From NCBI GenBank assembly GCA_949592205.1, contig CATIUR010000002.1, positions 135,978,090 through 136,042,089 of the forward strand: 64,000 bases of DNA. The letters are read 5' to 3'. Both the position numbers and the translations under genes were made by a program. The notes under the pieces were generated by a model. That model was given only the letters and a program-made list of their open reading frames with translations, did no database searches and was not told where the DNA came from. Positions 19,067 through 31,073 of this stretch are shown here, in pieces (within the stretch, counting starts at the first letter, position 1; the number at the start of each line of letters is the position of its first letter). This DNA comes from Helichrysum umbraculigerum. Taxonomy: Eukaryota > Streptophyta > Magnoliopsida > Asterales > Asteraceae.

Positions 19067-19853
19067 GATTTTATAGAGTAAATTGCATGGATAGTCTCCG
19101 TATTTTACACACATTCTCACCGTTGATCCCTATACTTTATTTTTTGCATAGACAGTCTAAAAATTTAAATGTTGTTGCATAGATAGTCCCTCCTCTGTTA
19201 GATCTGACATCCAAACCGTTAAATCTTTTATATTGACCATTTTACCCTTTTGTTGTTATAGTTTAGTACCTTATTATTATTACAAGTAATTTCAACTTTG
19301 GTCATTAAATAATTAAAAAATTATATTCCCATTTAAGAATTTGAATAATTCTCACCTGTTATAAATTTTGATTTAACTTTGGTTATTGAAAATATTTAAT
19401 TGTTGTATAACGTTTGATTTTATTTACTTCCTGATTTTTGATTAAATTTCTATAGTTTTCTTTTTTCTTATTTATAATCATCATATTATAAAAATAAAAA
19501 ATAAATAAGGGTTTGGTTCAGAGGGGATGCTCTATTTAGAGGAGAAGGAAGAGCAGCTTCCATCATCACCGTCCATCCTATTTGAACGGCCAAGATCACT
19601 CCAACACAAATGGATCCGCCTGCAAATTAATGTGGTCAAGGGACTAAATTTGTAAAAACAATTTTACCCTCAATCCATTCGGTCAGTACGGTCATCATTT
19701 CATTTATTCAAGCCTTCTCTCTCTACTGCAAACAGGGCAACCATCCCCATAAACCTGCAAATCACACACACTCTCACCTAACAAAACACACACTAATAAA
19801 CACAAAGATCATAAACCGAGACGGATTCAAACTTCATTTTGTAAGAAAAAAAC

Positions 19854-21453
19854 ATGTTGAAATCACTTAAACCTAAACCTTTCTCCGTTACAAAAGATTA
19901 TGCGCTAAAAAAACTAAAAAAATGTCACTCGTAAGTTTTCCGATCATACTCCGATTTTCTTCGTTTTTTAACATAATTTTGACTGTGTTTTGTAGTTAAA
20001 TATTTCGTAATTTACACGTAGAAGCCAAAGAAGAACACGCTACAAATTTGAAGGGAAAATCGAAAATCAAATGATGCAAGTGAACTTGTCATCCGACGTT
20101 AATGATGAAGCAGGAAGCGTAGCAAGAGGTATGTAATAATTTTTTATTTAACTGCTTTTACAAACTCCATTATGTTAGATCTGATAATTATTAAAAATCG
20201 GAGCTTGAAACGATGTTACAAATTACAGTTCACTTAGAAACGACATTTGTATGCGATTTAATAATTTTTATGTTTTTATACAACGTGATTTTCTAGTTTA
20301 TAAATTAAAAAATAATAAGCTGATAATATTAGTTATTCTTCTTCATGTTGAGTAAATATCACTGCATTTTATGAATCTTACGACATTTCTCTTGTGTTTA
20401 TTGAAGCTTTCTATCACACTTTAAATGAGAAACTATTAGTACTTGTTTTTACTATTAGTTTTTGTTGAGGAATGAAAAATGTGTGCACCGTGTCTTCCTT
20501 TAGAGTGTTGACGATATTCATACTCTTTTTTTTATTTGGTAATGGAATATCCTTGCAAGTTCTCTAACGTTATAACAACTGTAGCATAAGATTGTTTGTA
20601 GCTCATTTCGACCAAAAAATTCTTTAAAATATCTGTTGAGAGACGAGAGGTAGGTCATAGCCTCATAGGTGAATGCATTACTATGAAAAGGAGTTGTGGC
20701 TTAGCCGGAGCTTTGAATGTGTAGTAATGAACTGGTACAATCTATCTAAATAGTGCACCATTAAGACATGGATTAGTCTTCCTAAATCAAAGACACTTGT
20801 TTTCCTTATAGATGCAATGTGTATCTTAGACACTATTTTGAATTTCTTGTATTGAATTATGAAAATTGGTGTCTCTTTGTTTGTATTTGTTCAGTTGGAT
20901 GTATGTAAGTTACATGTTGTTCGATTGCCTACATGTCAATGACGTAAAACAGGTTAGCTTCAAAATGTTTTTAGGGGTCACTGCATCTGTGACTAAATGG
21001 GATACATAATGAACCTGTTACAATCTAATTTTGGAGGATAATCCACTTGTAGACTTTGTTGAGCTTCTGGATACCTGTCAAGGTTTATATTACTGTAACA
21101 TTTTAAGTGGGGTTGTCAGGGGAACTCTAGAGATGGTATGTTCTTTCAGACACTTATAATATTTCCGTCGTGAAACATCCTTACACACTTCTTAATTTAT
21201 CAAAAAAATTACTACAATTATGCTACTTGAAACTTGAAAGTAAAATTAGCTGTTGAATGTAATCTTCCCTCATCGTTGGCTTAAATAGTGCTAAAGTTTG
21301 AATGTAACAATAATCATCCCATTTGTGCAGGTATCAATGAAGACTGAAATCACGTGGATCAGGGATATGCTTACAGGAGATGATGCATTTGAGTTACAAG
21401 TGAAGCTTGTCAAACAACTTCCAGAAGAGTATCCATACAAAAATGACGAGTAA
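19854..21453 (+). pseudogene. Unidentified gene fragments (several exon-like blocks)
   Basis: Exon-like block 1 starts with ATG at 19854 (MLKSLKPKPFSV) and meets a GTAAGT donor at 19931. Block 2 (about 20023-20129) has acceptor ACACGTAG and donor GTATGT and is open in the continuing frame, ending near SSDVNDEAGSVAR. A last block (about 21330-21453) has acceptor TTTGTGCAG and reads TWIRDMLTGDDAFELQ to a stop. The middle of the gene is not recognisable. I cannot name the family. The preceding 19600-19850 has a leader-like, pyrimidine-rich sequence. These may be captured exons rather than a live gene. Confidence 0.3.
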
Positions 21454-21535
21454 CGTGCTTTCATGAATCGTTATAATGTATATACAATATGATTTATGCA
21501 TTTCCATTGTGGTTTCTAATAATAGAATGAAGAGA

Positions 21536-21987
21536 GAGGTCATCCTCAGCAGACGAAAGTAAGTTCGGCCACCTAAATTTAACCCAATCCGGTTATTAGT
21601 GAAGTCAATAGCATAACCGACCGGTTCAGTTTTAGGCATGATCATGAACCCGGTTTGAGCCGGTTCAAGTGATGGCTGGTAAGTACAATCGATGGTGTAA
21701 GCGCGTGGGTCGTAAAGTGAACCGAAATGAGGGTGGGTTTTGGTCGGGTTTTGAAGGTAGTGGTGGTGGTGGTGGTGATGGGTCAGGTTATTATGGTGTA
21801 AGAAGTCAATGTTATTTGGGTTAAGGTAGTTGTTGTTTGGTGTTTCATTGAAGTTGTTTTGTGTGTAGTGATCGAAGATGTGGCGGGTCGGGTTGGGCTG
21901 AGAAATGGGTTCGCTTTTTACGGTGACGAAGACGGCGCCGTTTAGCATCATGGTTGATGATGGGTTTTCCCATTCGTAGTCCAACAT
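21536..21987 (-). pseudogene. Captured first exon of an SPL8-like (SBP-box) transcription factor gene
   Basis: The minus frame starts MLDYEWENPSS and runs through a His/Asn-rich region to GFMIMPKTEPV and then NRIGLNLGGRTYF, which I recognise as the conserved first-exon region of SPL8-type SBP proteins, just before the SBP zinc-binding domain. After GGRTYF one base is missing (about 21555), so the following SSAEDD-type residues are out of frame. Similarity ends at about 21536, before the SBP domain, which is absent. The region 21988-22250 may be captured promoter and 5' UTR. So: a broken, truncated capture inside the Pack-MULE. SPL8 functions (anther and inflorescence development) cannot be carried by this fragment. 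Confidence 0.7.
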
Positions 21988-22509
21988 CTGGGTTGTTTTT
22001 TTTTAGGTTTGGTTTTTTTTATTTGTGTTTTTGAGGTTTGAAGGTTGGTTTGGTCAAATAGTGTATGAATGTGCCTTCAATCATATCGTGTTATGAATTA
22101 ATTAACATATATAGTGTGTAGTGAACTCACACTTTGACGGTGCTCTATCAAATGTAATGGTGTTGTAAATTGTATACAGTACAATTGTGGATTCAGTCTG
22201 GTTGTTTATCTATGTTTTATTTGAACTTTGAACGGAAGGTATATAATTACGTACGTACATCCATTCTACTTCCAATTTCCAAAGGTCCATATTTAATACG
22301 TTTGGATATGTAGCATCTTGGTATCAAATTTGTGTTCAATCGATAGTCTTGACTCTTGAGTGGTCTGTATATATTAAGTTTTTCATTAAACTAGTTCATG
22401 TGATCGTCACATTTAAGTAACAAAATTAAGTTACTTAAACAACCATGTGTGATGAGATATATCATATATGTGGTGTATTTGTATATTTGTGTTTAAAGAG
22501 AGGTGTATG

Positions 22510-23850
22510 CATTGAAGTTGACATGGATACTTTTAAGAGTAAAATATGATACTTATACTTACTGCATTTTATCAAATTGACACTGCATTTTACTAAAACA
22601 ATATGATTTATCCGGAGATCTATTATGCATATCAGGTTTACACCACCTTAAAACTTAAAATGCAGTAAGTTAAACGTAAAATGCAGTAAGTGTATTCATT
22701 AAATTTGACATGAATACTTTTAAGAGTGAAATCTGATACTTATATTTACTGCATTTTATCAAATTGACACTGCATTTTACTAAAACAATATGATTTATCC
22801 TGAGATCTATTTTGCATATCAGGTTTACACTACCTTAAAACTTAAAATGCAGTAAGTTAAACATAAAATGGAGTAAGTGTATGCATTGAAGTTGACATGG
22901 ATACTTTTATGAGTGAAATCTGATACTTATACTAACTGCATTTTATCAAATTGACACTGCATTTTACTAAAACAATATGATTTATCCGGAGATCTATTTT
23001 GCATATCAGGTTTACACCACCTTAAACTTAAAATGCAGTAAGTTAAACGTAAAATGCAATAAGTTTTCGATATCTACTTTTTAGATCAGTTTTTCACCAC
23101 CTTAAACATAAAATGCAGTAACATAAATGTAGAATGCAGTGATTTTTAAATCTATTTTTTCATATCAGTTTTACATGAGCTTAAAAAATTTAAAATGCAG
23201 TAATTTAAACGTAAAATGCATTAGTTTAAACGTAACATTCATTGATTTTTTTTTAAAAAAATCTATTATTCATATCAGTTTTTCACAACATTAAACTTAA
23301 AATGAAGTAACTTAAACTATAATGTGGTAACTTAAACGTAAAAATAAGTAACTTTTCAAGATCTAGTTTTCATATTAGTTTTCAACCTCCTTAAACATAA
23401 AATGCAGTAACTTAACGTAAAATGCAATAAATGTTTTCACATATCTACTCAATCAAATCAGTTTTCCACTACATTAAAACGTAAAGTGCATTTATATAAA
23501 CATAAAATGTTGTGATTTATCTGAGATCTAGTGTGCATATCAGGTTTACACCACCTTAAAACTTAAAATGCAGTAAGTTAAACGTAAAATGCAGTAAGTT
23601 TTCGATATCTACTTTCTTTAGATCAGTTTTCACCACCTTAAACATAAAATGCAGTAACATAAACGTAGAATGCAGTGATTTTTTATCTATTTTTTCATAG
23701 TAGTTTTACATGAGCTTAAAAAATGTAAAATGCAGTTAATAAAACGTCAAATGCAATAGTTTAAACGTAACGTGCAGTGATATTTTTTTAAATCTATTAT
23801 TCATTTCAAGTTTTCTCCACATTAAACTTAAAATAATCATATCATATTAC
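22510..23850. repeat. AT-rich satellite: 187-bp tandem repeats and AAAATGCAGT arrays
   Basis: Three copies of a 187-bp unit (anchors at 22518, 22705 and 22892) pass into shorter, degenerate units. The word AAAATGCAGT or its complement ACTGCATTTT recurs dozens of times with AAACGTAAAATGCAG linkers. More copies occur at 25140-25300 near the FAR1 fragment. No gene here. Confidence 0.85.
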
Positions 23851-24840
23851 AAAACTGTGAATGATTCATCAACCAATCAACATATTTTCTTCTACAAATC
23901 TTAATATTCTATAACAACAGTTCCTTATACTTTCTATCTTCTAACATTATTCTATACCTCTATCAAGATGTAAAGTTTCTAGGCAACGGAAAACTCGACT
24001 TACTTGAAGGTTTTTCAAATCTCGAAAACCTTCTAGCAACATGTAATTTCCTCTTAATAACGGGGATCTTTTTCAACTTCTTTAACAACAATACGCAGAT
24101 GCTGGTCTGACCATTCACTGAGCTCTGTCTCCATTTTCCCTGACAAGTCAATACCGCCATCAACTCCACGGCTCTTACTTTCCCATTGCTGCACATCAAG
24201 TGGGATAGGCTGTCGTAACCCAAATTGTCTTAGGCAATGATCTGGGAAGTGCCTTTCAGCCTTATCAAAAGCAAATCAACGTATTTGTTCTTCCAAGAAT
24301 GAGATTATCAAATATACAAATATATACACGTACATATAATATATAGTTTATTGACAAAGTTGGCATGTCAAGTGGGGAGATATTCAATGGATGAGAGCAA
24401 CTTAACATTTAAAAAGAAAATAATAATATTGAATGATAAATACATTACCAGAAAAATATATATCTGACACTCTCTCCCATGTTCCAATCTTCTGTGCATC
24501 AACACTAGATTTGGGTTTCCATGAAAAAGCTTTAGCCTTGATGCAGGTTTAAGGTGCTAATGATCCTTTGATCGGACGCCCGAGAACCCATGAATTAGAT
24601 GTCTCAATAGAGTTTAGATGACATTAAAGTGTTATCGCCTATCGAAGACACATAAATAACGGCCATCACGAATTCTGGCTATAATATATGTTCTCAAAAA
24701 TACCTTAAAGTTCTTGTGAACACAAAGGAGGTTAGTTAACCACCAAATGTTGCACCAACATGACCATAAATGTAGATATAATTAAGATTCCAAACACACA
24801 TGAACTCAGAGTACCTTCCACCAGACACTAATATTAAAAC
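23851..24840. other. No clear gene; possible exon remnants
   Basis: The minus strand has an 86-codon ORF at 24223-23963 without recognisable motifs, and an exon-like open stretch about 24540-24470 (reads KAFSWKPKSSVDAQKIGTWERVSD) that I cannot assign. Otherwise AT-rich sequence. Confidence 0.3.
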
Positions 24841-24875
24841 TTAATCTAAAGTTGGCAGGCATATACATATACTAC

Positions 24876-25691
24876 CTCCAGCTTTCTTTGCATATTTCTG
24901 ATAACAAATGAATGCTTCTTCTATTGTATTGTATACAGTTCCAATTAATGGTTTTTCATCAACCGTAGGATACCATATTCTTGTCCCACAAGGGCTATAA
25001 AATAGCCTATCAGTTTTATCTGACACAACTGCATTATACATATTGAAGTAACATTATGTTATTTTAAGAAAAATAATTCTATACCCAAAATGTCAAATAT
25101 ATTTCAAAATTCATAAATGATGCTAACGTCCCATTTAACTGCATTCTACCTAAACAAAAAATCTACTGCATTTTGATGTATCCTAGTGCATTTTGAGAGA
25201 ATTTGATATTATAGTACTTGTAATGTTGAATCCATCACGACACCTACATGAAAAAACCTACAACTGCATTTTACACAACTCATACTGCATTTTAACACAA
25301 ATATACCATATCTTATATTCAAAATCAGATCTAAGCAAAAAATCTAAACTACAGCAAAATACATACAAAAAAACATATAGTAAGTCTGTAAACTTATGAA
25401 TCGAGAAAAAGTATTAAATATTACTATTCATACAATGACACATATACAATCATATGGAAGTATGAATACTAACAAAAAAAAAGCAAAAACACGTAAATCA
25501 ACAGACACATCTATACATATAAATAAACACAGACGAAAAACATGCATATATACACATATATGCGATAGATATAAATACTTACTTTTGTTAATGGCTTCTA
25601 CAATAGGTGTGTGTTCTTCGAATGAAACAGCAACTACAGGAGTTTCGTATACACGATCAACAGCACATGAAGGTGAATTTACTTGCGACAT
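24876..25691 (-). pseudogene. FAR1-like gene, 5' fragment (two exons)
   Basis: Exon 1 25691-25583 starts MSQVNSPSCAVDRVYE and ends at a GTAAGT donor. Exon 2 25028-24876 begins after a TAATGCAG acceptor and keeps the frame. It contains KPLIGTVYNTIEEAFICYQKYAKKAG, the start of the FAR1 DNA-binding domain as found in FHY3/FAR1 proteins (domesticated MULE transposases). The zinc-coordinating Cys/His residues and the transposase-like and SWIM parts are missing. ACTGCATTTT repeats lie in its intron. Whether this is a captured host gene 5' end or a relic of the element's own transposase is open. Confidence 0.55.
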
Positions 25692-25719
25692 CGTGCAAAG
25701 ATTTGATGAATTTCTTTAA

Positions 25720-26794
25720 ATATAATGCAGAAATCGTACATATACGATCGTATATATAACGATATATATAAGAGAATTTGAGATAGAATTGTGTTGATCC
25801 GAGGTTTTAATTGGCGATTTAGCTAAACAATTGTATCGATCTAAAAAGTCTAATCGGATTTCCTTCCATAATTTGGGAATTTAGGTTAATTATAAATATT
25901 TTGAGAACTTTGCGGTCAGCTCCAACAGTTTGAAGAGTGTACAAAAATAGTCCCTAGCAGGTTGTTGCATGGGGACACGTGAACAACTCCTATTAGCAGA
26001 AAGGCTGCCTTTCCTGCTCTCATATGGAGCCCTGCTCCTCTCATCCATTTCTTATAAATAGGAGTAGTAACTATAATATATGTGTATAACCTGAACATAC
26101 AATTTGAACCAAATCTACCGGCCACCATCACGTGGATGATATTCATCTATCGTCTTATCCGCCCACACATACGTAACACCACCGTCAACGTCTATTTCGA
26201 CCATCAACGAAATAGAAGCGGGGGATTTGGATCTTGTCGGAGAAGAAAAGTGAGAATTGGGACTTGGGAGATAACCTCGGTCACGACATCGATAGTTTGG
26301 GGAACTTAATGTTGTTGTTGTTGTTGATGACCGGAATCAGTGTTGTTCTAAGATCTCGTCGAAGCAAAAACAGAACCTCCCTGTTGCTGGAAGCGGAACC
26401 GTCGATGATCGGAATCTCGTCGGAGAATAAATAGGAACGAATGATGACAACGGTTGAGTGTTCGTCGGCTAGAGTAGAGAGAAATTGTAGATATTATCAC
26501 TGCAAGTCGATTATTGTTTTACTTTTTCCGGTGACGTTGACGATGGTTTCGAAGGAACGGTCCCTGGTCGAATCTTAAAATCTGATTTACATGCGTTGTT
26601 ACATTTTTGGTTTTTGCTTGAGCTTTTTTGTTCATATTCTAGTTTTACAATTTGGTGTTGTGAGAGTTTCAGATTTTGGTCAATAAATTTGGATTGTTTA
26701 TGTTGCAAGAGTGGTGGGTGAAAGGTTTCAGGAAGAAAAGATTTCAAAATAACAGGGAATAATAAAAAAAATAGTTAGGTGCCCTGAAATTAAA
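25720..26794. other. Right body of the Pack-MULE, no recognised gene
   Basis: Contains a candidate TATA region near 25740-25770 upstream of the FAR1 fragment and a GC-richer stretch at 26100-26480 with short ORFs but no family motif. Possibly another captured 5' region. Confidence 0.3.
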
Positions 26795-27013
26795 AAATAA
26801 GGGTATTTTAGTCATTGCAGTGTATTTAACAGTTTGGATATCAGATTTAACTGAGAGGGACTATCTATGAAACAACATTTGAATTTTTTGACAGTATATG
26901 TAAAAAATAAAGTATAGGCATCAACGGTGAGAATGTGTGTAAAACACAGGGACCATCCTTGCAATTTACTCAATTTTAAAACTGAATACACATGCACCTT
27001 TATATAAATTATA

Positions 27014-27332
27014 GAATAAATTGCATGAATGGTCTCTGTGGTTTACACACATTCTCATCATTGGTCCCTGTACTTTGTTTGTTGCATGGACGGTCTAAAA
27101 ACTCAAAAATTGTTGCATGCTTAGTCCCTTCTATACTTAAAATGACCAAAATACCATTAATGAAGCTATATATTTTGCTTGGTTAGAGAGGGTATTTTAG
27201 TCATTTTAGGTAGAGGAGGGACTAAGCATGCAACAACTTTTGAATTTTTAGACTGTCCATGCAACAAACAAAGTATGAGGACTAACGGTGAGAATGTGTG
27301 TAAACCACAAGGACCATTCATGCAATTAACTC
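27014..27332. mobile_element. MULE-derived MITE (319 bp) with perfect 9-bp TSD
   Basis: Long foldback element: the left half (GAATAAATTGCATGAATGG...) is the reverse complement of the right half. TSD TAAATTATA at 27005-27013 and 27333-27341 is perfect. Ends and the internal TTTACACACATTCTCA / TTGTTGCATG blocks match the TIR family of the 7.9-kb element next door. No coding capacity. Confidence 0.92.
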
Positions 27333-27341
27333 TAAATTATA

Positions 27342-29500
27342 TTGACGTTGGTAAATAGATAAGCGAACTTGGGCTGTGCATTTGGACAGCCAAAATGCTA
27401 CCTAGTATACTATATATGTTCCTATACAATTAGGATTGGGTGAAAACTTACTTATCCAGGACTCATTAAATTTAATTTTAAGTATTCGATCAAGATTATC
27501 TCGTGAGGCCAAATTTGAGTTGATTAAGTATATACTGTTATCAAATGTTTTAAACATAATTTATTTAGGAATTAAAATTATATGAGCTTGCCACGTGGTA
27601 TTGGTGGTAATTGGTAAATTCTGGAGCAACTATTTATACTTGTTTAGTATATAAATAGATAGATTTTGGTGGGAAACAACTTACGATAAAGTAATTGGTT
27701 TCGAGTCTTGAAACATATATATATATTTCAATTTCAATATTGAAACATATATTTTAAAACTAGCAGAATATCCGCGCAATGCAACGGGACAAAATTTAAG
27801 TTTCATTTCATTTTATATGTAGTATGTAAATCATAATTAAAATTTATATGACAAAACAATGCGTTAGAGTTTTTCTTTAAAGGAAAAAATCAGCTCCTTA
27901 CTTTTTTTTTTCAAAAAAAAAAAGTTAAAACAAAATACCTAATATTTATAAAAAAATGTCGTTGCGAACTCGATAATCGGGTTCCGAGTTATAATCGTTA
28001 GATATTGCAATTGTTTGTAGCAACTTACTTGGTGCAAGTTGTGATTTGTGAAATCATGGGTTGAGTCGAGTTTGATGATATTTATAAATACAAATCATTA
28101 TGTATGCCTCATTGAAATCGTAAATTTGATGAAAAATTTGAAACTCTCTCATATAGGAATCGATTGTATAAAAATGAAATTAAAAAAAAATACAAACAAT
28201 CGCTTAAATTTACAATTTCATAAAAAAACACTATTGAGAGTTCGTTTTTTAAAATCTTACAACACTTAAAAAAATGTAAAATTGAGGGAAATTGATTTTG
28301 GAGGCTTTAGAGATGGAATTTGACTACAAAAGGTGGCCAAACCGCCTTTGGCAGTTTGCTAACATGTCCGTCACGTTCCGACCTTTCCGTCCATAGTTAA
28401 CATGTCTTGTAACTCCTTACGATTAAAAAGCTATGTCATATTTTAGTTACATTAAAGTTTTGTTAATGATAGTATGTATAAAATGTAATTAAATGTGTAG
28501 AGATAAATATTAATAATAATGTCAGGAGTGAATTAAAGGGGCCTCTTTGAATTGGTGTATTTTAGATTATCTCTTTATAATCACAGCAATGATTTTCAAA
28601 TTAGTGACACCTCATGTTAGCTCGATTTTGCAATGACTTTTCATCACGTCTTTGTTCATTCAGTTTGACCGAAGTTTGTTCATTCAGTTTGACCGAAGTT
28701 TGAAGGCTTTTTAATGTCCTCAAAGCAAGATCCAATTTCATCTCCATTTGTCACGGTTAATAGATTTGTTTTGTTATAGCAGTTTAGTTTTTACATGTTA
28801 TTCATTATGTTTTGAGAGCCGATATGGCATGCACAATCACTCCATTTGTTCACTCTCATTCTCATTGTAATCTTGTGTTCTCTTCAACTTTTATTGGGAA
28901 ATAACACCTTTATTTTATATATTGATTATGTTTTTCGGAAAAAAAAAAGATATAGAAAAAAAAATTAAAATTATAATTTAATGTCAAATGTTTAATACTT
29001 TAAAGTTTAATAATTATGGTATTAATGAGATTTTAATACATATAGGGGCATGTTAATAATTTCAAGTAGGTTTTTCAAATATTAATTATAATGTTAGGGG
29101 TAAATTATTAATTTCCCTCTTAAAAAATAATACAAATCTTTAATATATATATATCTTTAATCTTAAATATAAATAAACCAAAATCCAATGGAGGAATCTG
29201 GACCATTCGATGGAGTTTTTTAATTTGATCCAACGATATATAATTAAATTAGATTAAAAATAATAATGTTACACTTTACCCCCACTAAATAAGAAACCAT
29301 CTTTTAATAAACCTTTTAAATAGTAAATATTATCTAAATATATATTAATAAAAAAAACTTCAGCTTATAATACTATTAAATAAAATAATAAAAATATATA
29401 AACGAACACAACTTTCACAGCATATTTTCAATCATTACTATTTAAAATAAAAATATATTCTATTTAAGTCTTTTCTAAATTATAATTCTTTATTTTAATC
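27342..29500. other. AT-rich intergenic DNA with a possible Helitron 3' end
   Basis: No gene seen. At about 27765-27795 the minus strand reads a CCGTTGCATTGCGCGG hairpin-like motif followed by ATATTCTGCTAG and T. This fits a Helitron 3' terminus (stem-loop then CTRR, inserted before T). A 23-bp direct repeat (TCATTCAGTTTGACCGAAGTTTG) lies at about 28655-28702. The rest is low-complexity AT. Confidence 0.4.

Positions 29501-29501
<1 letters not shown>

Positions 29502-29565
<64 letters not shown>
29502..29565. repeat. (TA)n microsatellite
   Basis: About 32 TA units directly before LTR A; the solo LTR inserted into its edge, giving TSD ATATA. Confidence 0.95.
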
Positions 29566-29569
<4 letters not shown>

Positions 29570-30660
29570 ACACCCCAATTTTATCAGGAATTTAAATTCG
29601 TACGCGGATATAATTTTATAATTAAGCAATATTGTGTAAATATTAAGATATAGTGAAAAACGTAAGACAGTTTCTCAGTTCCAGACTGTAAAATAATAGG
29701 GATTTAAAAATAAAATAGATAGATACGTGTATAGCTAGTGTTTATCCCATTTTCCTTCCTGTAAGCTCCAGAGTACACCTACAGACTTCAGAAAATTCGC
29801 AGGCATCAATTTTCCATCTCCAAACTTTCAATTAAACCCTAGAATCAAGCTAGTAATCATCTCTTCTTCATCCCTAACCACTGTAAGTTGATTCTCTTCA
29901 GATTTCTTGACCTAATTTGGGGTTTTAGTGGGTTTCCATGGGGTTATGATGAATTATTGAAATTAATACGAAATTAGGGTTAGAAATTGTTAGAATTGTT
30001 GTTTATGATTGTTCTTGAATTAGTTTATGATGAAATTACACCTTGAATATGATTAATTTGTTATAAGTGTTCTTGAGTAAATATGAGGTTTTGATTAAAT
30101 ATGTGTGAATTAGTATTAATTAGTTAAAAGTGTGATCTATGATGTAATTAGACTATGAAAACTATGTTAGAACATGATTTAAGTGAAAGTGTTAATGAAT
30201 TGATTAGGTTAACCATAGTGGGGGAGGATTTAAAAGTGATTAATGGTTTACAATTATGATTTCATTGAGATTGAATATGTTGTTATGTGATATATGTATA
30301 GGTGATAAGAAGTTGGAATTGTTACTTTTGGTTGTACGTTGTAATCATCAATTCAAAGCTAAGGTGAGTAGTCTAAGGATTTAATCAAGTAATTGGTTGT
30401 TTGTGTCTCCGGATTACATATGAGTAAGAGGATCACACAATCATGTGAAGTTAATTATGTTTTATTTGTTTAAATTGTTACTTGTAAAAGTGTTATGATA
30501 TGAATTGATTGTACATGTTACCGGATAGCTTCTGAAACACCCCGAAATTTAGAACAATTTTTTTTTACTCATTTCGTAAAGTCCTACGTTTTAATATGAC
30601 ATTTTAGACTTGTTGTATCATTCCCTAGATCAAATAAGGATTTAAATAAGAAAATATTGA

Positions 30661-30780
30661 ATTTATAAGAGATTCCCCAGGAATGACTCTCATTCCCCAG
30701 GAATGAAGCATGCTGTTAGTAATTTGAGTCGGATTCCCCAGGAATGACTCCCATTCCCCGGGAATCAAGCCTGCTGTCCA
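30661..30780. repeat. CATTCC-CCA-GGAATG palindromes in LTR B
   Basis: Four ATTCCCC(A/G)GGAAT palindromes in two pairs: about 30663, 30688, 30730 and 30750. Confidence 0.8.
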
Positions 30781-31073
30781 TTTTACCATCTTCCGAAATT
30801 CGATCGTGTATATCTTGAAAATGACAAGTCCAATGACCATGAAAATTTGCAGGCACGTGTATTATGACTATATGAACATTTCCCAATTAACACTTTTCCA
30901 AATTTCACGTTTAACGAGAAAACGGATCGTTGACCACTTTATGGTCATTTTTGACCACTTCCGTTGACGTACCAAATTCCAAACCAACAAACTTCAGACT
31001 TTGACACTTTTACTACCTTTTTAATACCACAATTGGGACCTAGTGCAATGTTTACATTCGTCATATCATATTT

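Larger units (their letters stand above)
19076..26971. mobile_element. Pack-MULE-like element with long degenerate TIRs (7.9 kb)
   Basis: Left end GAGTAAATTGCATGGATAG (19076) and the right end (26971, read on the minus strand GAGTAAATTGCAAGGATGG) form about 175-bp imperfect TIRs (19076-19252 and 26795-26971). Shared blocks include TTTTACACACATTCTCACCG and CCTATACTTTATTTTTT. Flanks GATTTTATA (19067-19075) and AATTTTAAA (26972-26980) agree at 7 of 9 bases, as expected for an aged 9-bp MULE TSD. The body holds fragments of several unrelated genes and no complete transposase, which defines a Pack-MULE. Confidence 0.7.

Noticed and set aside
21394..21987. Intact 197-aa SPL protein
   Set aside because: After GGRTYF the frame is shifted by one base and the SBP domain is absent, so it is a fragment.
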